Origin: Medicago truncatula
Taxonomy: Eukaryota; Streptophyta; Magnoliopsida; Fabales; Fabaceae
Assembly (NCBI RefSeq): GCF_003473485.1
Contig: NC_053043.1
Coordinates: 6,272,001 to 6,336,000 of the forward strand
Direction: 5' to 3'
Length of the DNA stretch: 64,000 bases
Shown here: positions 23,297 to 35,030 of the stretch, piece by piece
How positions within the stretch are numbered: position 1 is the stretch's first letter
Layout: each line of letters opens with the position of its first letter
Position numbers and translations under genes: made by a program
The notes under the pieces: model-generated
What the model saw: only the letters and a program-made list of their open reading frames with translations
The model's database searches: none
What the model was told of the DNA's origin: nothing

Positions 23297-24180
23297 AGGC
23301 CCTGCTTGATAAAAATAGCGGATAGCCGATCGCTTATAGCTGATGATTGATAGCTGATAGTTTATAGCTGTTAGCTGATGACTGATGACTTATATCTAAT
23401 AAGTTGATTGAAGTGTTTAGTAAAATTAGCGGTTCAATTCGTTGATAAGTGTAAAATGACATAAAAAGACATTCTTAATTTATAACAAAATTAGCTTCCA
23501 TTAATATTTAAGTATTTAAAATTTACTAATTTAAATTATTAATTTAATATATCTTTATTTTATATTTTAGTATTTATTTTCATTTCGGTATACTTTGTAA
23601 AAAAATAAATATAATGATAAAATATAACAAAAAAGTAAATTATATAGACGTAAAAAATAACAATAAAACTATTTGCAAAAAAAAAAAAAAAACAATTAAA
23701 CTAGACGTGAGTCTTTCTGAAAAAATAAAATAAAACTAGATGCGAGCAAGTTTAATATAATGGGCACAGTTTATGTGCAAAGAATTTAACCGAACAAAAA
23801 AAAAATTACGTCCTTCAAATAAAAATTAACGTAACTATATTCAATTAAATGTCCTTAGAAAAATGTAAAATGAAATGTAACAGTAAAAACAAATATTTTT
23901 TTTAAAAAAATCTTTCATTTGTGAGCATTTAAAACATAGATATTTTATTTAAAACTATAGGGTAGAATTGGTTTTTAGAGAAAATAGCAAGGGTAAAGAT
24001 GAAAGCAAAAATGATAAGCTATAAGTTCAAATGCTGCTTGAAATAGCTTCTGAAAAATAGCTTATAAGCTCGTGAAATAAGCTATAGTTTCGTGGTAAGA
24101 GACTATTATCAAACAAAACTTTTTTTGTCAAACGAACTTATAAGCCATAAGCTTATTTAGTGGGCTTACCGAACATACCC
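23297..24180. mobile_element. Tourist-like (PIF/Harbinger) MITE, 884 bp
   Basis: Ends resemble AGGCCCTGCTTGATAAAAAT and, inverted, GGGTATGTTCGGTAAGCCC. Flanked by TTA at 23294-23296 and 24181-24183, the Harbinger target duplication. The subterminal regions are rich in GCTTATAGCTGAT-type words. It shares structure with the 956-bp element at 32876-33831. No transposase. Confidence 0.75.
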
Positions 24181-24183
24181 TTA

Positions 24184-24932
24184 GAGATTTTAATTTTTTT
24201 GAGTAAATATGACACTTAGAGATAAATAAAGGAGAATCACAATGATATATTTAAACCAAAAAAAACATTTTATGATACGGCAAAGCTCGCCATTTTTTAC
24301 GAGAGGGCAAATATAAATAAATAAAACAAGAATATTATTTATTCATTTGATCCCAATTTTACAATTTGGTTCAACGACTCCAATATACACAGTTTAACCA
24401 ATTTTACACAATTTGATCCCAATTGTTCATTTCTGATATGACAGTTGATATCCGTTTCAAAATACATGTTCAATTTTTGCAATGTGCACTATTCACTTGA
24501 CTTACTTTGACCATATTTTTTAACTAATATATAAATACAAATATTAGCATGTAAGATGATGTTTGATTTGTCTCGACAAATATTTTCAAAATATTAAATT
24601 TTTATAATTTTTTACTTTAGAAAATTAAAGATATTAACAATCAAAATTATGCATTGACATATGTAAAGTGGTTGATTTGGATATGTGTTTTAAAACGGAG
24701 AGAGTACTACACATAATCCATTTACTATAAAGTACGTATTGACCTCTTACAGCAGGTTGGGGGTCAAGTACACATTTATTCATTGATATTGAATGAAATA
24801 CCTAAAAAAATGCGACTTGACTCATGAGGCCAAAATTAAACACCATAAACATTGGTAAACTTTTTTTATTTGTCACAAAAAAGTAAATAATGGAATTAAT
24901 TTATCTTATATGACTCTATAATTTTCACTTCG
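24184..24932. other. Intergenic AT-rich DNA, no gene seen
   Basis: No coding signal. An AAAACGGAGAGAGTA sequence near 24700 resembles a lone Stowaway end without a partner. Confidence 0.35.
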
Positions 24933-25090
24933 TTCACCACACTCTTGTTATATCCCTTATCCTTCCTCACCACAATGTTTGCTACGCGCTTATTGATCTC
25001 AATCATCTTTTATATACCTCCCAATCATCTTTCTCCCGATGAAGCTCGCCAAATTACCGATACCAATGGATCCATGTAACTCTTCTTCAT
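24933..25090 (+). pseudogene. Inverted, truncated copy of DUF1365 exon 1
   Basis: Opposite in orientation to the intact gene. It matches the signal-peptide region (CTTATCCTTCCT), then jumps by an internal deletion to the segment ACGCGCTTATTGATCTC, and then to CCAATCATCTTTCTCCCGA...GAAGCTCGCCAAATTACCGA, ending in ATCCATGTAA followed by intron-like sequence. Because it runs past the exon 1 donor into intron sequence, it came from genomic DNA rather than processed mRNA. It is not expected to encode a protein. Confidence 0.88.
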
Positions 25091-25559
25091 AATTTTTACA
25101 TTTTCTCCATTAAATTCCATGAGAGTCATTCATAAAGGATGTGTAAGATTATATTGATTCTGTGAGATTTTAAAAGATTTTTTATGTAAAAGATTTTATA
25201 CACTTAATATTTTAAAGGATTTATCACACTGACTTTTAAGGATTTTATGTGATTTTAAAATTTAAAGGATTCAATGAATTTTAGGGGAAAAAGAACAAAC
25301 TTACAAGCGTGAATGATAAAAATAATAAACAAATATATTCTAGCGTTTGAATAAAAAAAATAAAACCAATAAAAAATTCTTTTACCGTTGATTTTCAAAT
25401 TTTAAGAATTTTATGATTTTATAAGATTTTAAGGGACTAAAAAACACTCTAACATATTATTCTCAATACACATTTTTTATTTGTTAAAAATGTTATTCCC
25501 ACAAAATTCAATTGTACATATTTAAAATTATGCCAGCACTTATAAATCTTTCAAAAAAA

Positions 25560-25745
25560 ATATACTGTGTCAGCCATTACAAATCGGTCGAGTTTACATG
25601 AGTTTACCGAGTGTTAACTCAGTCAAACTCGTTAAACCTTCCGATTTTACTAGAAACCGAGTTCACCTAAGAGTTAACACGATTTGTGTACCTAAAAACG
25701 TAAACTCGATAATCTCGGAGAGTTAACACTCGATTTGCGGAACAT
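25560..25745. repeat. Repeat-like stretch with GAGTTAACAC/GAGTTTAC motifs
   Basis: Several related words (GAGTTTAC, GTGTTAAC, CGAGTTCACC, AGAGTTAACACG) occur in both orientations, giving foldback potential. Class unknown. Confidence 0.35.
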
Positions 25746-25798
25746 TGATTACGACATACTCTCTATCATAATATTTTCAATACAATTTTTTTTTTTTA

Positions 25799-25925
25799 CG
25801 AGATAGAGAGAGGGGGGATGAGTGATGAGAGAGGGAGAGAGAGAGAGAGTGGAGAGATAGAGAAATGAAGAGAGAAAGGAGAGAACGGAAAGGGGGAGGG
25901 AGAGAGAGAAAGGAGAAGAAAGAGA
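25799..25925. repeat. Purine-rich (GA)n-like tract
   Basis: About 125 bases almost entirely A and G, including GAGAGAGAGAGAGA. Its complement reads as a Ser/Leu-rich frame, which is an artefact of the repeat. Confidence 0.8.
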
Positions 25926-26639
25926 TAGTAACTTTTAAAAGAAAAACAATATCAAGAAATCTCATCTTTTCATGAAAGACTTTTTCTTGTTAAAATTACA
26001 CTACAAAATCCAATTTATTAAATAATCCTTCGAAATTTGAATAATTTTGAATACCACAAGACTTTTTTTAAAGTGATGAAAAATCTTGATTGAATACCTC
26101 AAGACTTTTTTAAAATGACAAAGAGTCTTGATTAAATACCACATGACTTTTTTTAATTTGCAAAAAATCTTGATTCAATACCACAAAACTTTTTCATAAT
26201 TAAAAAGCTTTTTAAAATTTTATAGAATCCTAATCTAATACATTCCCTAAGTCACATCTTTTATATAATTAACATTGAATCTATTTATAACTTATGCCAA
26301 ATTTAATCACTTACACTTAAGTTTTGTAATACTCAACCTTAAATCAAGGTGCGTGGTGCCACTAGATATTATATGCCATAAATGACAATAAACCTATAAA
26401 AAAAAGTAAGTATAGGAGTATGAGTATACCTTTATTTGCATTTTCCTTTTCGTGTGAAACTAGTAACTAAAAAAGCGCGTGGTTTTCTTTCCTTATATCT
26501 GCTCTACTGGCTTCATATTTGCCACACAACACAATCATAAAATCTTTTATTAGCAAAATTATTATTATTTTTTTATTTATTTTCCATTTTCTCATCACAA
26601 ACAAAACAGTCTTCAAAAACCAGTCTTTATCTCTTTCTT

Positions 26640-27448
26640 TGTTTGTTGTGTTAAAAAGCAAACTCTACCTTCAACTGAATTGAATCTCATCTTTACTTTG
26701 CTTCTTGTAAGTGTTTTTTTTTTTTTTTTACACCTCTTCACTTTACTTTGTTCTTTGTGTGTTTTTGTTATGCTTCAATGTTTGTTAACAGTAACACATA
26801 CTTAAATTCTGGGCTGTCTTTGTTTTAATTCAGAAAAACACTTATAATGTTTTCTATGATTAAAAAAAAAAAAACTTATAATGTTTTCTCACTGTTATTT
26901 TCTTATAAAGTTGAGATTTTTATTTGATATTGCTTCTGGGGTGTTGTTTTTTGGAGACATGTAAATTGGGTTATTTGCTTTTGGTGCAAAATTATAGCTT
27001 TTTTGGTTCCTAAGTCTCAGTTAGTGGTAAAGTTACTAGCTTTTTATGAAGTAGCAGGTTCCAACAACATCTTTTCTGAGTTAAATGCTTTTATTAAAGT
27101 TGATAGTTGAATATTTAATAAGGGGAATTTACTGTTTTGTTTTATTCTATCTGCTTTTGGATCATTGTGGAGGAGGAATTGGTGCTTTTTCTCTTTATTG
27201 TGGAGTAGGATTTAGTGATTCCTTTTATTTGCCGTTAAAAATGTGTTGAGTGAATCTGTTTAGGAGAATTTGGAATAGATTCTTATCTCTTGGATTGAAA
27301 ATTTGGATGTTACTATTTGGTGTGATGTTATTCCAACCGATTTGAGAGAATATAGTAGGTACTAGAAATTGCATATATTACAGAAAGTAATAGGTTTTAG
27401 TGTTTCTTATGAAGGGTTTAGGTGTGTATTTGAGATTTAAAGATAAAG
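26640..27448 (+). other. Probable 5' untranslated exon and leader intron of the F-box/kelch gene
   Basis: A leader-like stretch ends in GCTTCTT with a GTAAGTG donor at about 26708. The T-rich intron-like sequence extends to acceptor candidates just upstream of the ATG at 27449. The transcription start is not determined. Confidence 0.45.
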
Positions 27449-28666
27449 ATGCAGCGTGTTAGATTTTCGTCTCAACAAGCACCGGTTCACAAGCTAGGTG
27501 ATCCTCAAATGACACTATCTCCCAAGTTTAGGTTAGCTGTGGTTCAATCTAACTTGACGAGTCAGATGCCAGAGTTAGATCATTCTCTAAGAGAAGAACT
27601 CTTAATTCCGGGCTTACCAGATGATGTTGCTCTTAATTGTCTTCTTCGTCTTCCGGTTCAAAGTCATTCATCCTGTAGGGCTGTCTGCAAGAGGTGGCAT
27701 ATGTTACTTGGTAATAAAGAGAGGTTTTTTACTAATAGGAAGCAAATGGGTTTCAAAGATCCTTGGCTTTTTGTATTTGCATATCATAAGTGTACTGGAA
27801 AGATTCAATGGCAGGTTCTTGATCTAACTCACTTTTCTTGGCACACCATCCCTGCAATGCCTTGCAAGGACAAGGTTTGTCCTCATGGTTTTCGGTGTGT
27901 TTCAATGCCTCACGATGGTACTCTTTACGTATGCGGCGGCATGGTCTCTGACGTGGATTGTCCTCTTGACTTGGTGTTGAAATATGAGATCACGAAAAAT
28001 CGTTGGACCGTGATGAATCGAATGATCAGTGCTAGGTCCTTTTTTGCCAGTGGAGTAATTGATGGGATGGTTTATGCAGCTGGGGGGAATAGTACTGATC
28101 TTTATGAGCTGGATTCAGCTGAGGTATTAGATCCGATTAGTGGGAATTGGCGTGCTATTGCCAACATGGGAACCAATATGGCGTCCTATGATGCTGCAGT
28201 TCTAAACGGGAAACTTCTTGTAACAGAAGGATGGTTATGGCCTTTTTATGTCTCTCCTAGAGGACAGGTCTACGATCCGAGAACCAATAGCTGGGAAACT
28301 ATGGCTGTTGGACTTAGAGAAGGGTGGACTGGTTCAAGTGTGGTTGTTTATGGCCACTTATTTGTTGTTTCTGAGCTCGAAAGAATGAAGCTTAAGGTTT
28401 ATAACCAGGAAGCCGATTCCTGGGAAGCCATAGATGGCTCCCCTTTGCCTGAGCAAATATGCAAACCTTTTGCTGTGAATGCTTGTGATTGTCAAATTTA
28501 TGTCGTAGGTCGAAATCTTCTGGTTGCCGTTGGTCATATCTCTAAACTGAACCCAAAAGAAAGTTGCAAGGAGAAATGGAACTTCGGTGTTCAATGGCAT
28601 GTAATTGAAGCACCCAAAAGTTTATCCAATCTGACCCCTTCAAGCTCTCAGGTGCTATTTGCATAG
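27449..28666 (+). CDS. F-box/kelch-repeat protein, At1g30090-like, 405 aa, single coding exon
   Basis: Predicted substrate receptor of an SCF (SKP1-CUL1-F-box) ubiquitin ligase. The F-box lies at about residues 51-90 (LIPGLPDDVALNCLLRLPVQ, then CRAVCKRWHMLL). From about 100 to 360 it forms a kelch-type beta-propeller with the usual GG and spaced Tyr/Trp: YVCGGMVSD, VYAAGGNSTDLYELD, NWRAIANM, LLVTEGWLWPF, WETMAVGLREGWTG, YVVGRN. The N-terminus (MQRVRFSSQQ, then HKLGD, QMTLSPKFR) and C-terminus (LTPSSSQVLFA) match Arabidopsis At1g30090 closely, so this looks like its orthologue; the substrate is unknown. The start is the first ATG of the conserved N-terminus. Confidence 0.95.
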   Translation: MQRVRFSSQQAPVHKLGDPQMTLSPKFRLAVVQSNLTSQMPELDHSLREELLIPGLPDDVALNCLLRLPVQSHSSCRAVCKRWHMLLGNKERFFTNRKQMGFKDPWLFVFAYHKCTGKIQWQVLDLTHFSWHTIPAMPCKDKVCPHGFRCVSMPHDGTLYVCGGMVSDVDCPLDLVLKYEITKNRWTVMNRMISARSFFASGVIDGMVYAAGGNSTDLYELDSAEVLDPISGNWRAIANMGTNMASYDAAVLNGKLLVTEGWLWPFYVSPRGQVYDPRTNSWETMAVGLREGWTGSSVVVYGHLFVVSELERMKLKVYNQEADSWEAIDGSPLPEQICKPFAVNACDCQIYVVGRNLLVAVGHISKLNPKESCKEKWNFGVQWHVIEAPKSLSNLTPSSSQVLFA

Positions 28667-29008
28667 TTTTTTTTTTCATTATTATGTAATATTATGTTGT
28701 GAATGTTGTTTAAATATAGTTATTAGAGGTCTTAATGTTGTAATAGCTATGTGAGTGTAACTTACTTTAAGCAGTTTGAGTTTTATTAGAATAGTATCTT
28801 GTGGTTGTTTGGGAAATGTTTGTATACTGATAATTATCTTGGTTTTTTCTCCTTGATCAATGTCAATGTTATTGATTCTATCATCCGAAATTCTAGATTT
28901 AATTGTCTGTGTAATTGTATAGGCCTTTTCCTTGTCAACTCATCTGTTGGTATACTTGATTCCACTGTGCTCGATATGGTGTGAAAGAACCGTTCTGGAT
29001 TAAAGCTC

Positions 29009-29215
29009 TATTTGGATAAACACCTTAGTTAAGCGTTTAGAGCATAAACGTCTATCATGTAGATGTTTTTGCGTAAACTATTTATATAACAAAAGATAAA
29101 ATTAAATTAAACCGTTTTTATATAAACTATAAGTGGTTTTCATAAGCTATTTTGGAGAGCTTATGGTAACAAGCTGAAAACAACTTATACTCATGTCATA
29201 AGTAATTAGGTTCAC
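29009..29215. repeat. Degenerate MITE-like repeat
   Basis: Contains AAGCGTTTAGAGCATAAACG and CATAAGCTATTTTGGAGAGCTTATG, resembling the TATAAGC-rich repeats at 10977-11080. Boundaries are uncertain. Confidence 0.35.
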
Positions 29216-30004
29216 TCAATTGTGTTAATGGCAATTTTGAAGAATGTGATTGACATCTATACATATTGACTAGAGCTAGAAGTGTTAATAATAAAATAAC
29301 TTCAACATAGCTCACAATTTTCAAGAGTTGTTTTGAACATGCATGTGTCACTTGGTCAATAATTTTTCATCTTATTTATTGCATAGTTGCGTGTGTGTAC
29401 TTGAAGTAGCCACTTCTATTGGTGGTAGTCACAGTCAGTGTGAGAGAGAGACAATTAACTCTTTTAGGATTGGCTTTGATAGTCAGAGAGCCATGTTATG
29501 TAAAATTGTATATAGTCAAACTTGAGCAAAGGGCTTGAAGATAAATGTATCTTCTTAAATACTTTTGTTTATGATGGGTGACTGCATCAAGTCTATTTCT
29601 GTATTTACTACTAGTACTCTAATTGGAAATGCAAAGATATGTTTTAGAGGTGACAAATAGATGGATTAGATGAATTTTTGAATGAATAATAGATGGATTA
29701 ATATATGTCCATTACTCCACTAATGATCAATTAAAATTTTTGATCTATTAATTTTTGTTGATATAATTGATGAATTGAATGAATTACCTTTTCGATGGAT
29801 TGAAGGAATGGTGGGCAACTAAATTATTTTCTAGCCACCTCTTAACATATCTAACAATATATTAATTACTATACTTTTTTTAGTATATATATATAATATT
29901 GATCAAGATTTCAATTGATCTTTTTTAAATATTATATAAACTATTTATATTTGTTTTTTTAAATGATTTATAATATGGGAGGAATAAATATAATTTTATC
30001 TTAT

Positions 30005-30085
30005 GCTCTCACGAGCTTAGCTCAATTGATATAAACAATGCATAATATATGCAAGGTATGAGGTTTTAACTCGACAAAAAAATAT
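30005..30085 (+). mobile_element. Degenerate tRNA-derived SINE
   Basis: AGCTTAGCTCAATTGATAT resembles the tRNA A-box at the start of legume SINEs, followed by ATGCATAATATATGCA and a decayed B-box region (AGGTTTTAACTCGA), then an A-rich tail. Degenerate. Confidence 0.5.
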
Positions 30086-30665
30086 ATATAAGAAAGTACC
30101 TTTTGAAGTGCACTCTCTAGGTTAGTGCTACTACCGTATTTAGTTCAGGATTAGACCAAATTGGACATAGTAGGGTGTATGAGATTTCTTAAGATGTAAG
30201 ATGCAATTATTGTTGTGATTGATTAGAATGATATGTTCCACGTGCTAAATCTTCATTACTTGAAGAAGATCTATTCATGTTAGAAACGGAACAAATTGTG
30301 ATTTGTGCAGTTGGGTTCTCTTATTGGTTTTAGTTGGTAAACCCAAATTATGAGATATTTTGGTAGTTGAAACTTGAAATCAAAACTAACTTTCTGGTGA
30401 TATAAGTTTGGATTTGGAGTGGTTGAATATGTTTTGATTAGTTTTACAGGTTGGCAATTATTATTATTATGTATATTCCTTTTCTGTCGAGAGATATGCA
30501 TTTTTTTAATGTGAGGATCAACTAGTTCCATTTGATAATAATATTAAAATTGTCAAGTTAAAATATTATAAGGTTCAATTCAGGATTAGTCCAATTTCAG
30601 CTATAAAAGGCTAGGAAAGCCATAGATTATGCAGTCTTATGTTTAGAAAAAAATCAAAAAATTAA

Positions 30666-31341
30666 GAGTAAATTAAACTTCCCTCCCCTCAAAGATGCTT
30701 AAATTACACTCTCCTTTTTGAGAGAAGCTTCAATTACATTCCTCTCCCCTCTTAAGTTAAAATCTACGCTGTAGTCCCTCAATAATTTTTTTTCTTCTAA
30801 TAATCTAGCAAAAAAATAATCTAGCACACTTTAAAGAAAAATAGCATTATTCATTTTAAAATAATCAAATTTTGAATACATATCTTTCTCTATTTTTTAT
30901 TCACAATTTCATTAACATATAGTTTTAAACCCTAGTATAAAATATGAAACAACCCAAAATAAAATTAAAATATGTGAAAAATTACTAAAGTTGATTAAGT
31001 ATGGTTATTTAAAAGCGAATTTTGTACTCTAAATTATAAAATTAATTGCAAAATATTTAAATTTAATTGTCATTGACATTTAGATTATAAAGAAACGAAA
31101 TTATATTTTTTAAATGGTGATTCAAAATTAATATATATTAAAAAAATATTTATTTATGTTAAAATAGATTAAAGTGTTGTTCATATTTAATTATTAAGGG
31201 AGAGGGTTGTAAATCAAACATCTTATAGGGGAGGGGGAGTATAAATCTTACTTTTCAAGGGAGGGGAGTGTATATTTTAACATAAGAGGGAAGGGGAGTG
31301 TAATTCAAGGATCTTTGAGGGGAGGGGAGTGTAATTTACTC
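30666..31341. mobile_element. Mutator-like MITE with 9-bp target duplication, 676 bp
   Basis: Terminal inverted repeats GAGTAAATTAAACTTCCCTC and, inverted, GAGTAAATTACACTCCCCTC, continuing with CCCCTCAAAGAT. Perfect 9-bp flanking repeat AAAAATTAA at 30657-30665 and 31342-31350. The subterminal regions repeat GGGGAGGGGAGTGTA-type words. No coding capacity. Confidence 0.92.
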
Positions 31342-31639
31342 AAAAATTAAATGAAAATAGTTATGAAATAAACGCTGATTGGGTCCGGTGAAAATAGTTA
31401 GTCTTTTAACGTCACAAAATGGTGAATTAATGTTCAAATTATAGCTAGGAGAAATGTCTAGGTCGACGTTACCTCAAATAAGATTATCTCAAATCGCAAG
31501 ACTCAAATAACAATTCTAGAAGTGCTTATCGATCACCATCCAAAAAGATCATCACGCCGATGATAACGGAAGTTGAACTCACGTCGTTGCGAGATATGAG
31601 TCAACTCCATACAAAAGAAAATAGACAATAGTATGATAC

Positions 31640-31935
31640 AATAACAACAATAGCGCCTTATCCCACTAAATGGAGTAGGCTACATAGATCAAACAATGTT
31701 ATAATATTTTATCATATACCATATTCATATCAAATTCAATAATCTCTAGATTTTTCTTAATAGTTTCTCTAATATTTTTTCTAGATCTTCCCACTACCTT
31801 TAATGATTTTGCTACATTCATCTAATCCACTCTCATACTAAAGAATCTATAAACCCTCTTTTCACATGCTTAACTATGTAAACCAAGTTTCTAGCATCTT
31901 TTCTACAATATTGTTTGGCTTGAGGTATGAAATTA
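31640..31935 (-). mobile_element. LINE 3' end fragment
   Basis: On the minus strand it ends in a TATGTAGCCTACTCCATTTAG-like tail and TTG/TTATT repeats, matching the LINE tails at 20202-20640 (opposite strand), 39125-39680 and 51528-52130. Confidence 0.72.
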
Positions 31936-32540
31936 TCTCTAAACTTTGGTATTTGTGTATTTGGTTTTTCTTTTAAGTTTCAATGTTGGTTTTGGTAGTT
32001 TTGTAAGTTTTTATACTCAAAATTTGTTATTCATTCATTCAAATAAGTAAATTACATTGAATACAACACATATTGCATTTGAAAAGGGTTAAGCCAACAA
32101 AAAGTGAAAATCAAGAGCTAAATTCTCATTTTTTTTAGCTTTCAACTACCAAAAAGATAAAGATTTTACTTTATCATGTAAATGGTGCATCGAAACTCCT
32201 TATGTTGAAAGATGCAACAATTTCTCTCCTTCAAAATGACGCAAATGTAAACCAACCAAATCAATTGGAGTGAAGAACGAACTTTTTAAGAATAACCTTT
32301 GAACTCGACAAATTGGATGAAATGATTGGATAGGTGATTCACACTTGCTGATAAATCATAACATTGAAGAATGAGAAACCAAATACTCACAAAGTGATCG
32401 CAATCCAAAAAAAGATAATTGATATTTTTCTCTAACCCACATTCACTCATGCACACACACGTCGTCGAAGCAAATTATCTTAGTTTGATAGCCGATAAAT
32501 TACTCTTCCATAATGAAATATAAACAAAAATGATAGTAGA
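31936..32540. other. Intergenic DNA, no gene seen
   Basis: No coding signal. It ends in a short (TC)n tract followed by (TA)n at 32548-32594. Confidence 0.35.
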
Positions 32541-32544
32541 AAAG

Positions 32545-32594
<50 letters not shown>

Positions 32595-32598
<4 letters not shown>

Positions 32599-32722
32599 TT
32601 TTGCTAGAAGACACCATTTATGAAGGTGTCTTTTAGCAAAGTTATAACTAAAAAGTGAAAATCACACCTTAAAATGTGAGTTGCTAAAAAACACATTCAT
32701 GGGTGGCTTATCGCAAAACCAT
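32595..32722. mobile_element. Short MITE abutting a TA microsatellite
   Basis: Left end GAGTTTTGCTAGAAGACACC; the right end inverted is GGTTTTGCGATAAGCCACCC. The internal arms repeat the GTGTCTTTTAGCAAA/TTGCTAAAAAACAC motif. The left end directly abuts a (TA)n tract at 32568-32594; the right flank is AT-rich (ATATCTACATATAT). Confidence 0.65.
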
Positions 32723-32875
32723 ATCTACATATATTTAAGAATTTAATCTATATATATTGTTTTTTGTTTAAAAAAAAATACATCAATTTTAAACTATCAT
32801 TTTTTATTTATATTTCATTTCGATGGAAGTATTAACCAAAAAAGTCATTTTACAAGTAACATTAAGGTTCTGTTT

Positions 32876-33237
32876 GATAAAAATAGCGGATGACTGATAA
32901 GCTACTTGATAGATTATAGCTTATAGCTGATGGCTTATAGCTTATGATTTATAGCTTATGACTAGTAGCTGATAACCTACTTGAAGTGTTTGGTAAAATT
33001 AGCGGTTCAATTAATGATAGATGTAAAATTACATAAAAGGACATTTTTAATTCAAAATAAAGTTTATATCAATTAATGTTTAAAGTATTTAAAAATTAAA
33101 AATTGTTAATTTAATATTATTATTAAATTAATTTTTAATTCCTAAATTTTAATTTATATTTATTTTCATTTGCCTAAAAAAATTAAATATAAAGTGTAAA
33201 AAAATTTAAATGTAACAATAAATAAAATATAATTTGT

Positions 33238-33290
<53 letters not shown>

Positions 33291-33831
33291 AGGTAAACGT
33301 AACGTTCTCATTTTTTTTTTGTTGGAGAAAATTATTGTCCTTGTTCTTTTTCTCTACAATTCGGATATATCACACAAAAATAACGTGTCATTTCGCAAAA
33401 AAAGATGACATTAAATATTGAAATAGTTCCACAAAAAAAACGTAACAATTGTAACGAAAAAAACTTAAACGTAATGGTAAAAAAAATATTTTTTTCTATT
33501 GAGAAAAAAAGGATCTTTCATTCATAAAAAAAAATAGCATTCATATTTAAAACATATGTATTTTAATTTATAATATAATAAATGATTAAGGGTAAAAAAC
33601 TGAAATTTAGTTAGATAATAGCCGTAAAACTGGAATTAAAAGTGAGAAACTATAAGCTATAAGCTCAAACGCTACTTGAAATATCTTCTGAAAAATAGCT
33701 TATAAGCTCGTGAAATAAACTATAAGCTCATGGTGAAAAAGTGTTACCAAACAGAATATTTTTTGTCAAACGAGCTTATAAGTTATAAGCTAAGAGCTAA
33801 AAGCTCTTTTTTGAGTGTTAGCAAACAGACC
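32876..33831. mobile_element. Tourist-like (PIF/Harbinger) MITE, 956 bp
   Basis: Ends GGTTCTGTTTGATAA and, inverted, GGTCTGTTTGCTAA. Flanked by TAA at 32873-32875 and 33832-33834. Subterminal GCTTATAGCTGAT repeats resemble the element at 23297-24180. A (TA)n tract at 33242-33286 lies inside. No transposase. Confidence 0.8.
33242..33286. repeat. (TA)n microsatellite inside a Tourist-like MITE
   Basis: About 22 TA units. Confidence 0.9.
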
Positions 33832-34035
33832 TAAGAGTTTGAAACCGTTTCAACAATGTACCTGGTAATCAATCACATGTGATTGATCTTAACTGTGGTC
33901 CATTTTTAATCTCTTCCTCTTCATGGTTAATCTTCTCCGATGCATATTAACCGCATCTAATGGAATTGGAAATTGAGTATTGTTGTCGACATATTTGGTT
34001 TGGCAGAGAAATATGGGTAAATTACTCAAATGTTT

Positions 34036-35030
34036 CTCGACAGTTAACTGCTGAAATTTTAAAGAACCGGCTGCAGTTAACTGCCGAGGAATTTCAAACC
34101 TGAAATTAAATAAGGAAATACACCTAAATTTTCCTTAATTAAACATAATTATTTTTATGATTTCATTCATATGATTTTGTTGCCATAAATGAAGAAATAT
34201 GAGAGATGAATAATATCTGCAATCGGTAGTTAATGGACCTAAAATGATGATTCAATAAAGAAAAATGTAACAAAAACGTTTCAAATGATAGAATAATTAT
34301 ATTTGTAATTATTAGTAATTAATTTAATTGATGTATGTCATTATTCATAGGTTTGACTAACCTATTATTACTTTATGCTAATATTTAAGATATTATTACT
34401 TTAATTAACATGAAAAACGCAACAACAAAAAATAAAAATGTTTGCCATCGGTAATTAGTGGACCTAAAATGGTGATTCAATAAAAAAAATGCAACAACAA
34501 AAAACATTATAAATAAAAAAGCATTTAAGTCCTCAAAAAACATTTCAATAAGCGTAAAAATTAAACATTTGAATATTGTTTTGCAAATTACTTAAATAAA
34601 AAAAAATCTTTGCGCACAATTATTTTAATGTAGAAAATATAACAACATATTATACCTTAAAAAAAATCGTTGTGCACAATTATTTTAACGATTTTTTATT
34701 ATTATTTTTATTTAAGTAATGTGCAAAACAATATTCAAATGCTTAATTTTTACATTGATTTAAATGTTATCTTTATTAAGATATATACGCATAAGTATAA
34801 TACTCCAATTGTTTTAAACGAACCAAAATAATGATTGAAACATTCAAAATCAATAAATATTATTAATGACAATTTATAGTTTTTGTTAAAAAGAAAAAAA
34901 AAAAAGGTTTGAGGTTTCCTCGGCAGTTAACTGCTGAAGTTTTTAGTTTTCCTCGGTAGTTTATTGCCGAAGTTTTCCTCGGTAGTTAACTGCAGCCGAT
35001 TCCATAAATCGATAGTTAACTGCCGAAGGA
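34036..35030. repeat. Region with clustered GGCAGTTAACTGCC-type palindromes
   Basis: Palindromes of the form GRCAGTTAACTGCYG occur near 34040, 34070, 34921, 34958 (degenerate), 34983 and 35015, often within a unit reading CTCGG(C/T)AGTTAACTGC..GAAG. The stretch between holds a foldback at 34555-34757 and a direct repeat (GGACCTAAAATG(A/G)TGATTCAA near 34231 and 34463). A shared GGGTAAATTACT occurs near both outer limits (34015 and 35036), suggesting a compound mobile element of unknown class. Confidence 0.6.
34555..34757. mobile_element. Foldback MITE-like element
   Basis: The left arm (AAAAATTAAACATTTGAATA, then TTGTTTTGCAAATTACTTAA) is inverted in the right arm (TTAAGTAATGTGCAAAACAA, then TATTCAAATGCTTAATTTTT). 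Confidence 0.6.

Noticed and set aside
25799-25965. Ser/Leu-rich minus-strand frame
   Set aside because: Direct consequence of a purine-rich microsatellite.
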